64,000 nt of DNA from the NCBI RefSeq assembly GCF_963678635.1, contig NC_087062.1, forward strand, positions 42,298,395-42,362,394, in the 5' to 3' direction. Shown here in pieces: positions 44,991-57,366 of the stretch. The notes under the pieces are model-generated. The model saw only the letters and a program-made list of their open reading frames with translations, ran no database searches and was not told where the DNA came from. Source of the DNA: Symsagittifera roscoffensis. Lineage: Eukaryota; Xenacoelomorpha; Acoela; Convolutidae. The number at the start of each line of letters is the position of its first letter. Within the stretch, counting starts at the first letter, position 1. The position numbers and the translations under genes were made by a program.

Positions 44991-45240
44991 TTGGCCGGTG
45001 AATCGACCCATAAAACGACGCCAGGTTGTTCCACTCCTTTTGTTTCCATCACCCTTGTACCAATTTTAAATCCTAATTGAAAGTATTCATAAATCACCCC
45101 AAAGAGCTTCCTTTCTGTCCCCAGTTGTCTGTGTTTCAGGTAGAAGCCGCAATTCCAGGCAAGACGCATCCCTGAGTTCTCACAGAAACTAGTTATCGGG
45201 ACTTCAAGGCCAAAACATATCAAACCAGCTCTAGTTAAAT
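44991..45240. other. Short spacer with an unassigned minus-strand frame
   Basis: An 82-codon minus-strand frame (45,223-44,975) encodes GTERKLFGVIYEYFQLGFK and similar, with protein-like composition but no recognised domain. It could be an exon remnant or chance. Confidence 0.25.
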
Positions 45241-47100
45241 CAAAAATTAACTCCTACCGGGTCGCAACGCTTCATGATCTGTTTGAAATAGTTTTGCAAT
45301 ACAGACCAAAGCGCCTAAATACAGTAACAAAAGTTGCTGGATACAATAACAACAGGTTGCAACCACAAGAATTAGAACAGCAGTGGAAGAACTTGATTAA
45401 CCTCGTCACTAACAAGTTTCAGCCCAAGACACTGATCATCCCCAAAACAATTCGGAACTGTAATAACCCTGAAATAAATTGGAAAATATATATTCATAAT
45501 CATGTGTTGTTTAATTTGAAAAAATAGATTTGCACATCCACATACACTCCTTGTTTCACCCCACCTCAAACTAAATCTAACCCCTCAAATGTTTTGACTT
45601 GATGGCATCCATTCTCGTTCTACGGTAATGATTTCTTTACTAATTTTCTTGCAAATATATTCTATAATTTCTCTCGCTAACTTGACACCGCCGTCTTTCC
45701 TCAAATGGCTAATCAAACACATTGCCTTTTTTGTAGTAACAGCTTGCGAGGCGGAGGTGTTTGGTGCTTCAGATGCCCAGGCTACATGCATGTAAAACGC
45801 AGCGGCCTAGCCCGCAGCAGTGATCATCATGACAATTTCAGCTGTCATAGCTGCACCTCCCAATTTCATTCAGCTAACGACACGCATTAATGCAATCCCC
45901 CAAGCCTTACCTACAAACACACTCCCCCAAATTCACCCTCACCCTTCCACTGCCCCACACTCACAAAACTCAACCCTCCACTATAGAAACTAGAACAACA
46001 CAAGACCCGTGGTCAACTCCCTGTTAATATAACGAAGGGAAGGCGCTGCAAATGCGCTGGGCAAAAGTAAGAAGAAGAAAAATTGGAACTGAGGCACAAC
46101 AGCTCAATAAACTAATGAATACTGGTAAAATAACAAGCGCAATAGCAAAACTAACGGATAAATCCAAGGGCGTTCTTTCGCTCGACGAGATCGTCGAAGG
46201 TAAGGTAGTAGAAAAAACTTTTATAGAGAAGCACCCACCATCTGAACCAATTGATGAGAACTATATTACACCAGTCTCAAATGAAACAATTCCCTTCCAT
46301 CCATCGATATTTGATCAGATTAACGGTCAACATATCCAGAAAGCAGCCATGAGATTGCATGGATCTCATGGACCATCTGGCCTTGATACAAATGAATGGA
46401 GACAAATTTTAACACACTTCGGGCAACAATCAATTGAGATTTCAAAAACAATTGCTAAAATTGCTTAAAAAAATTGGCTGCCGAAGAACTAAATTCAGAA
46501 CTAACGGAACCATATAACGCATGTAGATTGATATAAAAATCCAAGAGTAAGATCCAGAGGCATAGAAGAAGTTATGTGTAGGATAATAGGACCAAAAATA
46601 ATCAAATGCCTAAAAAACGAACTCATGTCGCTTGGTTAAAACTATCAACTCTGTCTTGGACAAAATTGTGGCATTGAATATGCAATCCACACGCTAAGAG
46701 ATCAAAACAGCAAATGTAACAGTCGCCTACTTCGGTCACATATGAGGCTTAAGAAAAATAGGCCCTATAACCATTGGCTCAAGAGTCAGGGACACTATCT
46801 CTTGTGTTTTTCTACCTCAAAAACGGTCGGAGCCAATTCGGTTCGCTTGCGACATGAGACTAGAACCCGTTACAGCTTAAAGGCCACTACCAAAATACCC
46901 TACCCCCCCACTCTAGAAAATGAGAACGTCCCCATACTTAGGTCTCAAAATACCCAAAATACACGAACGCCGTTAAAAACAGGGTCGGAACAATCCGTTA
47001 AGTTACTTTTTATTAGACAGTGGAATTTTGATCCATTTCAGATGGATCAACCTAAAACTCGCCTTACCTCAACATACTCATTATAAAATGCACTCGAGAA
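45240..47100 (+). pseudogene. Decayed reverse-transcriptase element with PHD-like finger
   Basis: A Cys/His-rich domain (HCLFCSNSL, WCFRCPGYMHVKRSGL and FSCHSC, about 45,715-45,860) has PHD-like spacing. Further right, HPSIFDQINGQHIQKAAMRL and HGSHGPSGLDTNEWRQIL (about 46,290-46,410), then words like EVMCRIIGPKIIK and QLCLGQNCGIEYAIHTLRDQ (about 46,565-46,710), match from memory a family of PHD/RT proteins common in cnidarian and sponge genomes (aalRthGaaGPSG; Pigv.EvlRRiigk; qlcaGq..G.EaAiha). It is heavily broken and old. The exact class (LINE-like or other) is uncertain. Confidence 0.6.
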
Positions 47101-47613
47101 AACTAAATTTGGTACTTACATAGCAGCACGCTTGAGAAACAGAGTAATTAAACTAATTAATGACTCTAGCATAAAGATAATCGAACATAACTCAAGAAGT
47201 TTTCTAACGGTGAGTTCCAATCAAGGGAAATAAGTTTTAACTCAAGAAAGTAGTTTTGGATCTGGACCATTGGGAGACTTCACTTGTCTGCCTTTCCGTT
47301 GATGGTTCACACTGGTCCAGTTGATTCTTGCTCTGCTCTCGTATTTGTTTGGTCTCCTATATCAGATAGGACAGCTCTACTCTAGTTTTCTACGATGGAA
47401 ATTGCGAATAGCAATTTCCCACTGTGTATATTTGACAACTTTCCCGCAATTGTAATTCGGTTGTTCTGATTTTATATTTGATGTTTTCAGTTGTCGCGAG
47501 AAAACTGAGCACAACAGGCTCCATTCGATGTTTTGAAAAATAAAACTTCATTCCAAAACCACGTATTTTCGTGCTCCTCAAGGTCAAACTTCCAGATATG
47601 ACCGACTGGCACA
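47100..47613 (-). repeat. 3' LTR of element B (outer end approximate)
   Basis: On the minus strand it starts tgtgccagtcggtcatatct immediately after gtccggggagta, exactly as in A. A stretch with gttttatttttcaaaacatcg aligns loosely with the tttttatttttaaaatttcg of A's LTR. The outer end is not defined. Confidence 0.5.
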
Positions 47614-47625
47614 TACTCCCCGGAC

Positions 47626-48055
47626 TCAAGATCGATGTCCTCATCGCGTGCTGCCGTCTGTCAGTGAATCCCCAGAAACCCGAGTGTTACTCAAGATACA
47701 GTGCCAGTGGTCATTTGCAGAAGTTTGCAGCAGACTTAATTTTATCTACAACCCAAAATTCACAACCATGTAAAATTTTCACACTATCGCTAAACAGCAA
47801 TCAAAATCTGCACACACCTGCACCTGTGAATTTTCGCTTTTTAAGCTATTACTTGAAAATTTCTTTTGTCCTATTCAATCAGGAAATTGTCATGCAGCAT
47901 TTTGATTCATATAATAGATATAACATACTAATAACAATATCTCATTTGTTAAAATTTCTTTTTTGTGAACCTGGATTTCATCCAAGTTCACCCTCGAGCC
48001 CCTTTCCTTCGCTCTCAAGACTCAAGATTCCAGAATTCACCATTGAGCCACCTGC
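47626..48055 (-). other. 3' untranslated region of element B
   Basis: No gene. It lies between the accessory module and the LTR, and its right-hand part is C/T-rich on the plus strand with repeated ctcaagactcaagattccag-like words (about 48,010-48,035). Confidence 0.45.
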
Positions 48056-51000
48056 TCACCTCGCGTTCTTCGCCCTCGAGGTACCAGACCCAGATGTATT
48101 TGACACCGTGATCTGCTTCAACAGTGCCTCGTCGTCATCGGAGCTAATCATGATCTCTTCCCAGGCTTTCAGCTGTTGATAGGACCGCATCCATTCCCTT
48201 TGCTCCTGCAATCTCTTCGCTTGATTGGGCAAACTCTTCACCCTCGACTCTCGGTTCAAACAGAAGGAATTGTGCAGCCTCAGGCTCACGTTCTTCGCCA
48301 AGTCTTCCTTTAGTATGGACTCTCTCGCCTTGGTGTTGTTTCTGGACACTCTACCAACTCTTTTCCACCCCGTCGTGATGGCATTTCGATGGGTCAGCAG
48401 AGGTCTCTTGAAAGCCTCCGGTCCTATCTTGGCCTGGAATTGTCGATATTCCTTCTGATATTTCCTCATATGATCCTTCGTTATCATGTATAACCAGGAG
48501 ATCAACGTCGCTCGAAACCAAGGAAAGAACCTTAAGCGGCTCCATACGTGTCTGACTTCCATTGGTATGGCGAATACTTTGCATGCAGTCTCAAACAACT
48601 CGAGTCTCCTGCTGTAATCTATCGCGTAAATCGACTTTGCCGTCGGTGTCTTCATTCCGGATACTTCGTTACATTTTCTTCAATCCATCGTAGAGCCAGC
48701 ATCGTGCTCACCACCAAGATGGTCACCTTTTGCTGATGATCGGGCAGTCCTAACAACCTGATTTCTTCCACATCCCAGATCAGGCAGAGATTCGCGTGAT
48801 CCGGGTACCACACTGTTTGTGCCAGACAGTGGCATGGACATTACCCATGTGTGAGGTCTATGCTCCTAAGATTGCGCTCTCCCGAGGTTTCTAGGCGAGG
48901 CTCAAGTTCCATCATTTTCTCGTGTAACGCGTCGTTCTCTTCCGGGTTTGGAGCACCACCCATAGGTTTTCCGATCACGTTTTGTCTCTCGTGGTCACTT
49001 GTGTTTTCACTTTCCAAACCCAAAAGTTCTCCCCCCCAGATTTCAATCAAGTCGTCCCTCTGTTCTTTCGGCACTGTCCCTCGGATTTTCCTCAACAACC
49101 GGTGTGAATGATGCGACATCCGAGCCAGTCTTACGCACTTGGGCACTGAGAAGGCTTTGTCTATCAATACCCTTTGGCTGGATACCTCCACCATCGCCAT
49201 GTGCAATGGATAGTGGCTGCCACATAGGTTGGCCATCACTGACCCCACTAAGGACTTTGCATTTAGAGGCAGACCATAGGCTTCGCTCATGGGAAATCCC
49301 ATTTCCGCTTCAAGTCCAACCTTCCAGCTCTTGACGTGTTTCTGTGTTACCGGCAACACCCCGGGCCATGACTCCACACTCAACCCGGTCACCAAGTGGT
49401 GTTCCGACTCTAGCCTCTCCAGTGACTGGAGACTGCACATTCTCGAGAAGAATCCCAGAGCTGTTGCTAGGTTTACCGTGGTACTCGCGTAACACTCAGC
49501 CACTATCTGTATTTCACTCTTCTCCCTCTCGGTAATGTCTTCAAACCAGGTGACTAGATCTTCTTTCTAGAAGGACTGTATCCTGACGCATGACCGTCCA
49601 TCACAGGTGTGCTCGCCATTTCCACACGTCGAATCAAGACAACTGCCCGGCTCCATTTTCTTCACCGACCCTAGTCTACTCGTCGCTTCACTGACTCCTT
49701 CGCTTGAGGCAGGATCAGTCTGTGCACTATGCTCAATGTCGCCAGATCTTCGTCCTCCGCTGGTGCTAATCTCACTCGCTCCGTGACTTCCTCGATCAGG
49801 CTCGCATGGGGATGTGGACACAAGGAGGGTCTCAGCAGTTTCCACACTACTCCCAGATTCGTGACCAACATGCCATTCCCGTTACCCATCTTCAGTTCGA
49901 CTCTTTTACTTGAGCGCGGCACACTTATCACCTCTGGTATCTTCTCGAGAATCAAACCCAAGCTAGGTCTCTCTCTCTCTCTACAGTGTCTATTTCCACT
50001 ATCTTCTCTGTCCAGAACTTTAGTAGCTCCGCCACCTCGTAGTTTCTGTGAGCACCTCCGGCTTCCGAGTCCAAGAAAGGGTTGTACGCCAACCCCATTA
50101 CTCCTGACACATACTGGTATTCTCCCTTCTTGTTGGGTTTTAAGTACTCTCCTGACGAGGCCAAGTTACGGTGCACGTCGTGTTTCTCCTCGAACTTCTT
50201 GTTATAGAATCTCCGTATCTCATCTAACTTCCTGTGGCTCTCTAGAGACTGCCTGGAACCATCCTCCTTTTCTATCCCAGTACTCTGGTACACATTCAAG
50301 ATGACTGCTGAGACTCTCCTTTCCATTGCTTTGCTCCCAATTGCTCTTTGCTGGCATGCTAGGATGGTGCTGTCAGTCATCACCGACATTATCCACCTCA
50401 AGAAACAAGTAGCGTCTCTCCTCCTTGCCAGGCTCCAGCCTGAGTTATCCCTAGCAACGTGTTGCATCAATGTCTGATATATTTCTAGACTTTTTCCACC
50501 CATTTTCAACTTGTCGCGCGAGATCAGCGTTTCCAATTCTATTCCCACCAGGCTCCACGCGAACATCAATTGTCCTGCTGTTCTAACAAAGGGACTTGTC
50601 ATCAATGGCGACGCCGATGAGGATGTCCTCATCGCTTCTTCAAAATGATCCCTCAACAAGTTCTGCCAAGTTCTCCTCAGATGGCTCCCCAATTCCAATT
50701 TGTTAATCTCAGCCTTCTGCTGGGTAGCCCAGTTGCGTCGTTTGCGTGACACTCCACTGTCGAGCTTCTTTAGGCAGTCTTTCAATTCCTTCAATGTTTC
50801 TAGGGCCACCCACCACGGTCGGGAGGTGTTCCTCATTTTATTCTTCTCGAGAGGATCGCTTGTTACTTGCTTCCCAGTGGCCTGATGTTCATTTGAGACC
50901 CATTCTTTGCCAACGTCCACTTCCCATGTCTGCCCGCTCGTCGAACCTCGTTTCATCTTCGTCCTCTGAGGCTTGAAGTCTTCTTCCGTTGTCGAGTTGG

Positions 51001-52210
51001 TGGAACCTCCATCTCTCCTTCTACCTCGAGCAGTTTCCTTGGTTCGTAGCTACTCTTGTAGGCTGCTGTCTTCCATCGAGCCAGAACCATGGGGGCCGTC
51101 TCTCTCAAGTTTTTCTCCGAGACCGCATCCGCCGAAGGACTACTCCACCCTTCTACCTCTCTCTTCCTCTTGCGAGACCTCACGTCTTTACTTGGGGGCG
51201 TTGCCGTTATCATCACTGATTCGACCTCTTTGTCTCCAACCAATCCTTCCAACTCTTGCCTCCCCCTGCTCGAGCCTTAAGGATATTAGTACTTTTAATT
51301 AGATTTATAGTTTCGACCTTATCGCCCCTTACACTTTCAATTATTTTTGACATTTTTTGGTTTCAGAGTAGAGCTGTCTTTACATTCGTCTTCTTTGGTC
51401 TTCCGTGATGTCTTTCTCAACTCGACCATCTTGCTCAGCAGTTCTCCTCTAGCTTTCTCCTCCAGACCCGTCCCCATCAGGACAGGCTCTCCGAACTTCA
51501 CCACTGTGTCCCACAGTTCTTACTTGAAATCATCCAGTGTGATTTCGCCATCCACTTCTCGATTGAACTCGCTCAAGAATTCTCGCCAGGCGTCCTCCTC
51601 CAGAGTGCCTAGGAACATGGTCTTGTTTCCCTCGAAGGTATTCTTCTCCCTTTCTTCTGCGCTCAAGAGTATCATTCCCATATTAGAAGTCTCACCCATC
51701 AATGACAACTCTAGATTTTTACGGGGAGATGAGGTCAGAGGTGGTGTGGGAGTGTCTGCCCAATTTTCTCCGCTCAGGTCCTTCAACAGCTCTTCTGATG
51801 GTTTTGGTTCGGGCGTGTTCCCCACTTCCATATCCTCCCCTGCCTCGCTGAGAGTCTCATCCATGCTTTCTTCTCCTGATTCGACTCTTCTCCTCTCAAG
51901 GATCCTCCTGAATCGATCTTCTACAGGGCCGCTTCTTTTATCTCCAGGGGTGCCCACCGACAGGGGTGATGGTGTCGTCGGATCCGGTTTCTTGTATTCC
52001 GTCAGAGCCACATAGAACGGGCCTGCTGCATCCAGCTCCTTTCCCTCCTGTCTCATCTCCACCTGCTCCAGTCCGTAAGGTGCCCGGTATCTTCTCGTGG
52101 CAAACTTCATCTCGTCCTTTAGTGCAATGTGTCCTTCTTCCACGATCATTCTGCCATCGTCCCACACCGGCAACATGTTCTCCAAACCCGCCCGCTCAAG
52201 CTTTCTCAAG
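48056..52210 (-). CDS. Accessory module parts 5-6 of element B
   Basis: Counterpart of 38.5-42.6 kb in A. Shared anchors include FSVPKCVRLARMS (about 49,120-49,160), VNLATALGF, LTHRNAITTGWKRVGR (about 48,350-48,400), WKLLRPSLCPHPHASL (about 49,800-49,850) and YQYVSGVMGLAYNPFLD (about 50,070-50,120). The right part is acidic and Ser/Thr-rich as in A (PEPKPSEELLKDLSGENWAD). No membrane segment and no recognised family. Confidence 0.5.
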
Positions 52211-52215
52211 ACCTC

Positions 52216-53780
52216 TCATATCTCGATTTTTGGGGGCAATGAGCCTCTCATCTTCTTCGCTTGGGTCGTCCAGGAGTTTATTTTTATGTCACAGGTGTGA
52301 AAATAGACCGCTGCAGTGTAGCCGATGAATAGGGGATCCCAGCCATCGGTGAATTCCCTCTGCTGCCCTTCCGCCGCTGCTCTCGCGAACAGGGACGGGA
52401 CCACCAGGGAACTGTTCATTCCCAGGGTCATTCTCCTTACCGTTGGGAACTCTGGAATGGTTGTTGGCAAGATTTCCTTCTCCAGTATTGCCTCTAGCTC
52501 CCTCTTCACCAACTCGAAGCTCTTCATCCACGCGGGAATTCTCAAGACCTCTTGTCCACTCGCCGTCAGGGGATTTAGGTTCCAGAATTTGGGGTAAATT
52601 TCGATGGGACCCTCGCGTTTACCTCCCATCCTACACTGCAGTTGTCCTCGGAAATTATACACCATCAATTCTTGATCTTTCACTTTTCCGAAGAGTACCG
52701 TGTTGCTCATTTGTGCCCTCAGCACCTCTTGCTGACACCAGTTGAGTGTCGTCCCATCCAGTATACTTATGAGGCTCAAGTGTGTCACGGAGTTGCGATA
52801 AGCTGTCACCAGAGGATCTGGAAACGCGTATGTCACGGCCGGGCCATAAATGCAGGTTACGACCTCCTCCAGTCCCCGGATTATCCCCATTGGATCCGAT
52901 CTCATCGCCAGGCACAGGTCTGTCAACAGAGGCATGCCCCCATTCACTTTCCTCCATTCATCTCTCGTCTTTGGATTCTTTTCCTCACCAGTCATGTGTC
53001 GGTTCTGCATCAGGAGGTACTCCACTAGCAGCGTCTTTAGCCCTGCAGCACACTTATATGAATAGGTGTCAATGCTCGAGTGGGTTTTCCCCATCGACAG
53101 GGGCTCCCCATATTTCGTTAGTCGATGAAATGACACCAGTTCACCATGGGTCAGGAGCACCAGTGCTAGATACCCGTCAATCCGGAGTGTTTCCACACGC
53201 CAACTGAACATGTACGCTGGACCCATATTGAATAGGTACTTCGGGTAAACCAGGTACAGTGCCAACAACAAGCTGATGGGAATGCTCAGGATTTCTTGTA
53301 CAAAGGCTCCAAAGATGGTCTCCTTTGCACCAAACACTCCAGCCATGAACTCCTTTCCCCAACAAGGACTCAAGAACTCAGGAATCTCGTGATCCCTCCT
53401 CATCTTCAGCTCGCCCTTTGCGTGCTCCCTCCAGAATCCTCCAATTGTGACCTCGTTGGCAGCTGTGACGAACCTGGTCACCGCCATTTCCCTTTTCTCG
53501 GCCACTTCCAGCTGCTCCTCAAGAAAACTCCAGACTTGCTTCACAAGAGGTGGGGCATTCTCCTTCGTCTTCTCCGTAGCGTTTTCCAACCTTGGAGTCA
53601 GGAATGGCCACCTGCCTCTTTCTTGTGTCAGCCGATACACCATCGACTCCAGTTGCTTCTCTGTTGCAGCTACGTTCTTTCTTTCATTGCTCGGTCCTCT
53701 AGACTTACTGGTGGAGCTTGTGATAGTCAAGTCCATGCTTCGAAACCACAGGCTGGCCGTCAGGTGAGTTATTATTGGAT
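52216..53780 (-). CDS. Accessory module part 4 of element B (helical, unknown function)
   Basis: Counterpart of 37.0-38.56 kb in A. Words shared with A include GGMPLLTDLCLAMRSDPMGI, VTCIYGPAVTYAFPDPLV, AYRNSVTHLSLISILDG, QCRMGGKREG and PTVRRMTLGMNSSLVVP. Predominantly helical-looking; no signal peptide or clear membrane span. Function unknown. Confidence 0.5.
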
Positions 53781-54430
53781 GATCGTCCCCTATAACCGGA
53801 CTGAACTTGAGTTGTCTGGCGAAGTTCGATATCTCCAGCAAGAGGACCTCGTCCAATACAATGAGGATATCTGCTAACTCGTAGAAGCCCCTCAACGCGT
53901 GGGACACATCCGCCCACGCCGCCGCCAGTTCTGACTTGCGAAGCCTCAAGTTCGTCGGTTCCAACTCCCGATTGGGAGCTGCCATCAGGATCCGCCATTC
54001 ATTCCCCTCGGCTATTAAGATCAAGACCGCATACACAAATTGCAGAGCGGGAGGCATGCTCGCGTACCCGGGGGACGTCGTGAACACCACTCTTGTCTTG
54101 GAACCAAACTGCGAGGTAACGTTCTCCTGTACCTCATTCATCGCTGCAAATAACGTCTGGATAGCTTACCAGATTCTTTTTGGCGCCGGTTCATCGCCCT
54201 TGAGCTGCTCAAGAAACCCAGTCGCATGCAGGTGGTCATTCATTCCCGCAAACAGTAGTAGCTCGGGCTCGCAAGGCATCTCCGATTTTATTGCTACCAA
54301 CAAGGTTAACATTTGGTTCAGCTCAGCTCCTGGCAGTGAGTATATCAAAGTCTCCGGCCAGAACAACTTGGGAGACGTTCCCTTGAAGTCCGATCCCGCT
54401 ACGATGATCACCCTCGCAGCAGCTGGATCT
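53780..54430 (-). CDS. Second SGNH-like domain of element B
   Basis: RVIIVAGSDFKGTSPKLFW, YSLPGAELNQMLTLL, LLLFAGMNDHLHATGF and VVFTTSPGYASMPPALQFV in order, matching A at 36,300-37,000. The preceding stretch (54,430-55,010) holds RHQCVDLLKAHETHF and a helical region conserved only loosely in A. The SGNH assignment rests on the order of GS, GA and GxND-like words. Confidence 0.55.
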
Positions 54431-55099
54431 GCTCTGTCGTAAACTGCCAAGGTCTTGGCCAATTGGGTGTTCCCGTAGGGTTTCCCGTATCTAGGATCGT
54501 CCGCCAACCTCGTGCCGTCATAAGCGGCATCCGGCAATTCCATTTCCCTTGGGTCCAACAGTTTTTTCACCACCCTCAACTGTGCTGGAAATGCCAACCT
54601 GATTCTGGCAATGCTCGTTCGATGTTTGGGGGGCTCCACAATGAATCCCGGACTCCCCAGCAACTTGAGAGGCCTGTAATTGATAGGTCCCATGACTGAT
54701 TTTGTGAGAATCCCCGTCAAATCCGCCGTCTCCATTATTCTTGCTCTTGAGAAATGCGTCTCGTGAGCCTTCAACAAGTCCACGCACTGGTGTCTACTCA
54801 AGTCTTCATGTGACACTCGCTCGAGATCCAAAGCTTCGGCCAACTCTTGTCTGCATTCCAGGTCTTCCAAATCCACCTCCTTTACCTTCTCCAGATATCT
54901 CGACCGACTGGTCTCCGCCGGTCTCTCCACCTTCTTGCTCTCCACCACTACCACCGAGGACACTACCGAACTCTGAGGTGTTGATGACGTTGCCTCCTCG
55001 GCCTCCATTGGCGCGGCACCTGGTAATCTGGTCCGGCTGCTCTTGAGTTAAGGAAAGGTGGATTTGGAGGTGGTCCGAATGTGAATTGGGCCGTCTCCA

Positions 55100-55650
55100 G
55101 CAATTCTGCCTCCAACGCGCCTATGTGCCTTTGGAAGACATCATTCAACCATTCCACTCCCCTAGGCTTGTCAAAGTGAATCCCATCTGAGGACGCATCG
55201 TCGTGGAAAACAGATTGCTCCATCTGCTCGGCTACGTCCAGTAATCCAACGGGAAGGACACTCCTTTGATGTATTTGCTTGATTATTTCGTTCAGGTTTC
55301 GCACCTTTGTGTTCATTTCCGTCGCGTGTTGGTCCGCCTTCATGTTGCAGAGAATGGTACACACCATGAGAATGGCAGGATCCATTTGAATCCGCAATTC
55401 CTCAAGGATGCAGCTCATCTTGTCATGTAGCCTCATCACCTTCCTGGACTCCCCCCTGGACACGTCATTCGTCCCGATCTTTAGAGTCACCGTATATACT
55501 CTCGCCATCCCTAGCATCTCAAGTGATGCCAATATCTGTGGCATCGCAGCTCCAGCGAAACTCAAGATCCCCGTTTGTCAATGTGATTGAATCCGGGTCA
55601 GCACCCGCAGCAGGCTGTCCCCTATGATTAGATGGACCGCCCCCTCTGGT
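55100..55650 (-). CDS. First SGNH/GDSL esterase-like domain of element B
   Basis: HLIIGDSLLRVL (about 55,600-55,640), MSFAGAAMPQIL, LKIGTNDVSRGESRK, then SSDGIHFDKPRGVEWLNDVF (about 55,140-55,200) supply SGNH blocks I, II, III and V in order. Closely parallel to A at 34,900-35,440. Confidence 0.75.
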
Positions 55651-55659
55651 ACACGTGGC

Positions 55660-56870
55660 TGCGTGAGGTATTCCACCCAAGCCGCGTCATAGAAGCAATC
55701 CCTCCTGACTCTTTGTGCCGTGTTCCAATCCATGCGATTGTGTCTGTGGTACCTGCCCTCCGTGTTCTTCTTGTAGCTTGAGATTACCACACTCCTGATC
55801 GGTTGCTCCCTCCACGTCGGGGGTAGCTCCACTCTTGCTGGACTCTCACGATTCCTTAGTTGTAGCCTCTTGTTCAATTCTTTCAGACCTGACGAGCTGC
55901 CGCTCACTTGACTGCTGCTCGGGGTTGAACTCGGGGTATACCCAGGCAGTGCGACGTCCATCAATGGACGTATGGGTTGTGTCTCTAGGCCACGCAGGGA
56001 GGACGTTGAATCAGTCGGTATCCATACCTCCAAACCCTCATTCATATGTTCCTGAGCCGCGCGGTCAAGGTTAAACCGTCCCTTTGATCTGGGAGCTTCG
56101 TCCACCTCCATCCGTGACTCTGGTCTTGAGCCGGTAACCAGTCGCTCCTTGGGCCTTGCTCCCTTTTGCAAATCCAGCTCGCGCTCTCGTTGCTGGATTC
56201 TCTCAAGTTCCGACTTCAGCTGTTCACAATTCGCGGCATTCTCTCGCACCATTTGTTCTTGCTGATGCTCGGCCTTCAGCATATCAAGTTCCCTCCGCGC
56301 TTAGTCATTTTCGATGACCGCTTGATCTCTCTCCAGAATCGCCTGATCTCTCTCAAGCTTTGCTTGATCCCGATCGAGGTTCGCCTTGTTCCTCTCCCTC
56401 TATGTCCTCTCAAGTTCTCTTTTCAGAGTACTGAGGTCCGGATACGCCTCTTCCGTTTGTTGCACTCGCGTCATAGATGGTGTCTTACTCGTGCTCTGGC
56501 CCGCTGATCTTGCTGATGGTCTGATCGGTAGTGGGAACTCCCCTGCGCCATACTCGGTGTTATTGCTCAGGCCAGGGTTCCTCGCCAAGTCGAATCCCCT
56601 CACTCCTCCATCTACATTCCAGGACAGCCATCTGGTTTGCTCTTGGTTGGATATTCCATCAGTGGTGTATCCGACCATTAGAACCGCTTCTGTTGCAGAC
56701 TCCCGGCATTCGCCCTGCTCTTCCAATTGGAGGATGGCGTTCAGCATCACCGCCATTCTCTCATCCACTTGGGTGTAATCCAGATCCCTCAGGCGTCTGT
56801 ATAGCTCATCAAGCGTAGGCCTCTTCAGAGCCGCAGGCATGGACTTCCAAAATCGATTTGCCATTTTTTC
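55660..56870 (-). CDS. Accessory module part 1 of element B (helical domain and long coiled coil)
   Basis: Begins near KMANRFWKSMPAALKRPTLD. The helical start (LDELYRRLRDLDYTQVDERM, MAVMLNAILQLEEQ) matches A. A long heptad-like stretch follows (words such as LERDQAILERDQAVIE and QLKSELERIQQRERELDLQK, about 56,160-56,420). The right-hand part ahead of the SGNH domain is polar and probably disordered. It resembles the N-terminal multimerisation regions of retroelement nucleic-acid-binding proteins, but no homology is claimed. Confidence 0.5.
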
Positions 56871-56888
56871 TGGATGATCTTGCTCGCG

Positions 56889-56985
56889 TACCAACTTGAA
56901 AATTACCTTACCACCTGAGAATTACCTTACCACTTGAGAATTACCCTACCACTTGAGAATTAGCGTACCAACTTGAGTACTTGAG
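56889..56985. repeat. 19-bp tandem repeat at the start of the accessory module (element B)
   Basis: About five copies of a 19-base unit, plus-strand accacttgagaattacctt with small variations, lying just upstream (minus-strand sense) of the accessory module. Not obvious at the same place in A. Confidence 0.75.
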
Positions 56986-57366
56986 ATTTAACTTCTTGAA
57001 GCGTTGTTCAACTGTGTGTTCGTTCAAGAACTTCTTTTTCTTTCAAATTGAGTGTTGTTGGGTAGTCAATTTGACTTTACCAAATCAATCTGAAGATAAC
57101 ACTTGATTTTTAGACAAACATGCTATGTTCCTAACCTAAAACCCCCCTTGCCATTATAGCTAAAACCTTAGTCTTTTCGTTCTACTAGAATAGTTCAATT
57201 GAAAGTTTTCTAAAAGCATGCAGATTCATTTTATGTTTTAGCACCATCAATCATTTAAAATTTAATTGTCATGCCAATCACTTTTAAGATCCTTTTACCT
57301 GTTCTGTACCCCAACACCTAACTCGAGATCCCTTTATGCCCAACTCAAGACCCCCATGTACCTGAC
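56895..57366 (-). other. Non-coding gap between pol and the accessory module (element B)
   Basis: Equivalent of 33,254-33,719 in A: no coding potential, AT-rich, with the 19-bp repeat at its accessory-module end. Candidate place for splice signals or an internal promoter of the downstream module. Confidence 0.4.

Noticed and set aside
44975-45223. 82-codon minus-strand frame with protein-like composition
   Set aside because: Not recognised, no splice partners, flanked by repeat debris; too weak for a gene call.
47571-48179. 202-codon plus-strand frame
   Set aside because: Runs antisense through the LTR, 3'UTR and end of the accessory module of element B; no domain.
49729-50304. 191-codon plus-strand frame and similar long antisense frames across 48-60 kb
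   Set aside because: Antisense shadows of conserved minus-strand accessory and Pol blocks, which match element A in the sense direction.
56889-56985. CRISPR-like array
   Set aside because: The units are directly adjacent 19-mers without spacers, in a eukaryotic setting.
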